From positions 496,001-560,000 of the forward strand of contig NZ_WBKA01000001.1 of the NCBI RefSeq assembly GCF_008831125.1: a stretch of DNA of 64,000 nt. The letters run 5' to 3'. A program made the translations under genes and the position numbers. Below are positions 63,228 to 64,000 of the stretch, piece by piece (the stretch's first letter is position 1; every line of letters begins with the position of its first letter). The notes under the pieces are model-generated. The model was not told the origin of the DNA. It made no database searches and was given only the letters and a program-made list of their open reading frames with translations. The DNA comes from Pseudoclavibacter caeni. Lineage in GTDB: Bacteria > Actinomycetota > Actinomycetes > Actinomycetales > Microbacteriaceae.

Positions 63228-64000
63228 TGACCGTCGTCCATCCCACCGTGCTCGCCGCGGCCGCACAGGCCGCTGACGCCGACCCGATCGTGCGCATCCC
63301 GCTCGGCGACTGGGTCGCCGCGTTCATCGACTGGCTCACGAACACGCTCGGCTGGCTGTTCGCCGGCATCGGCGCCGTGTTCGAGGGGCTCTACGACGGG
63401 CTCGAGTGGCTGCTCGTCACCCCGCCGTTCTGGGTCGTGATCCTGCTGCTCTCGGCGCTCGCCTGGCGGGTGGCCACCTGGCGGCTCGGCCTGTTCTCGC
63501 TCGTCGGCCTGCTGCTCGTGCACGGCCTGAACCAGTGGACGAACGCGATGGACACCCTCGCGCTCGTCATCGTCGCAAGCCTCGTCGCCATCGTCATCGC
63601 GGTGCCGCTCGGGGTGCTTGCCGCGAAGTCCGACACGGCCTCGAAGGTCATCCGGCCGATCCTCGACTTCATGCAGACGATGCCCGCGTTCGTGTACCTG
63701 ATCCCCGCGATCATCCTGTTCTCCGTGGGCGTCGTGCCCGGCATCGTCGCCGCAATCATCTTCGCGATGGCACCCGGCGTGCGGCTCACCGAGCTCGGCA
63801 TCCGCGGGGTCGACGAGGAGGTCGTGGAGGCGGGCCGGTCGTTCGGCGCGTCGCCCTGGCGCATCCTCAAGCAGATCCAGCTGCCGCTCGCCCTGCCCTC
63901 GATCATGGCGGGCGTCAACCAGGTGATCATGCTGAGCCTGTCGATGGTGGTCATCGCCGCGATGGTCGGCGCCGCGGGCCTCGGCGCCCCGGTGGTGCAG
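63227..64000 (+). CDS. proW: Glycine betaine/proline ABC transporter permease (start only)
   Basis: The first 258 residues of a ProW/OpuAB permease; the gene runs past the window end. At least four membrane segments are visible (FWVVILLLSALAW, LALVIVASLVAIVIAVPLGVL, YLIPAIILFSVGVVPGIVAAIIFAMAP). The EAA-type loop is EAGRSFGASPWRILKQIQLPLALPSIMAGV. The ATG overlaps the proV stop (TGATG), so they are translated together. A substrate-binding protein gene would be expected after it, outside the window. Confidence 0.92.
   Translation, partial: MTVVHPTVLAAAAQAADADPIVRIPLGDWVAAFIDWLTNTLGWLFAGIGAVFEGLYDGLEWLLVTPPFWVVILLLSALAWRVATWRLGLFSLVGLLLVHGLNQWTNAMDTLALVIVASLVAIVIAVPLGVLAAKSDTASKVIRPILDFMQTMPAFVYLIPAIILFSVGVVPGIVAAIIFAMAPGVRLTELGIRGVDEEVVEAGRSFGASPWRILKQIQLPLALPSIMAGVNQVIMLSLSMVVIAAMVGAAGLGAPVVQ

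Overview
The window is very GC-rich, densely packed DNA with many ATGA start/stop overlaps, strong GGAGG-type ribosome sites and HspR-type heat-shock boxes. It fits a high-GC actinobacterium, possibly of the order Micrococcales, but no rRNA or tRNA is present to confirm this. I saw no phage, transposase or CRISPR array.

Region 1 (1-17.9 kb) links molybdenum cofactor synthesis to purine breakdown. A partial lipoprotein gene and moaD-moaA are on the minus strand. modA-modB-moeA-moaC and a fused mogA-moaE run on the plus strand. Next come a xanthine dehydrogenase operon (FAD subunit, then a fused iron-sulfur/molybdopterin subunit), an adenine deaminase, xdhC and a mocA-like cytidylyltransferase. 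A minus-strand operon pucG-allC-rpiR-uraD-hiuH carries urate-derived intermediates towards ureidoglycine, glyoxylate and glycine. Together these give adenine -> hypoxanthine -> xanthine -> urate, and 5-hydroxyisourate -> allantoin plus allantoate -> ureidoglycine steps. ModC, uricase and allantoinase are not in the window. Two perfect inverted repeats are good operator candidates, one before the xanthine dehydrogenase genes and one before pucG.

Region 2 (18.1-31.5 kb) is mixed. It holds a ThrE-type exporter, a MacA/MacB-like ABC efflux operon with an extra Pro/Ser-rich membrane protein, an unknown gene followed by a truncated serine-hydrolase-like gene, a CYTH-CHAD protein, an Hsp20 gene, and the conserved trio of circularly permuted ATP-grasp, alpha-E and transglutaminase-like proteins.

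Region 3 (31.6-51.4 kb) is the most distinctive part: an organosulfur scavenging island. A flavin reductase is followed by three NtaA/SnaA/DszA-type FMN monooxygenases interleaved with four acyl-CoA-dehydrogenase-fold SfnB/DszC-type enzymes, an MHS-family transporter and an AhpD-like protein. Then come SufE, a two-domain rhodanese, a cystathionine beta-synthase lacking CBS domains, a cystathionine gamma-lyase/synthase, and a translationally coupled pair of an ATP-grasp ligase and an SfnG-like LLM monooxygenase. I infer that the monooxygenases, fed by the reductase, release sulfite or sulfide from organic sulfur compounds, and that the neighbouring genes handle sulfur transfer and transsulfuration. 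The substrates are unknown.

Region 4 (51.4-64 kb) holds an M20 peptidase, a succinate-semialdehyde-type dehydrogenase, two GT4 glycosyltransferases, a membrane protein, a ClpB chaperone lacking its N domain under an HspR-like box, and the start of a ProV-ProW osmolyte transporter (proW runs off the end). Upstream of proV is a CsoR-like palindrome next to a TATACT -10 candidate. Clear hairpin terminators follow hsp20, the aldehyde dehydrogenase gene and clpB.
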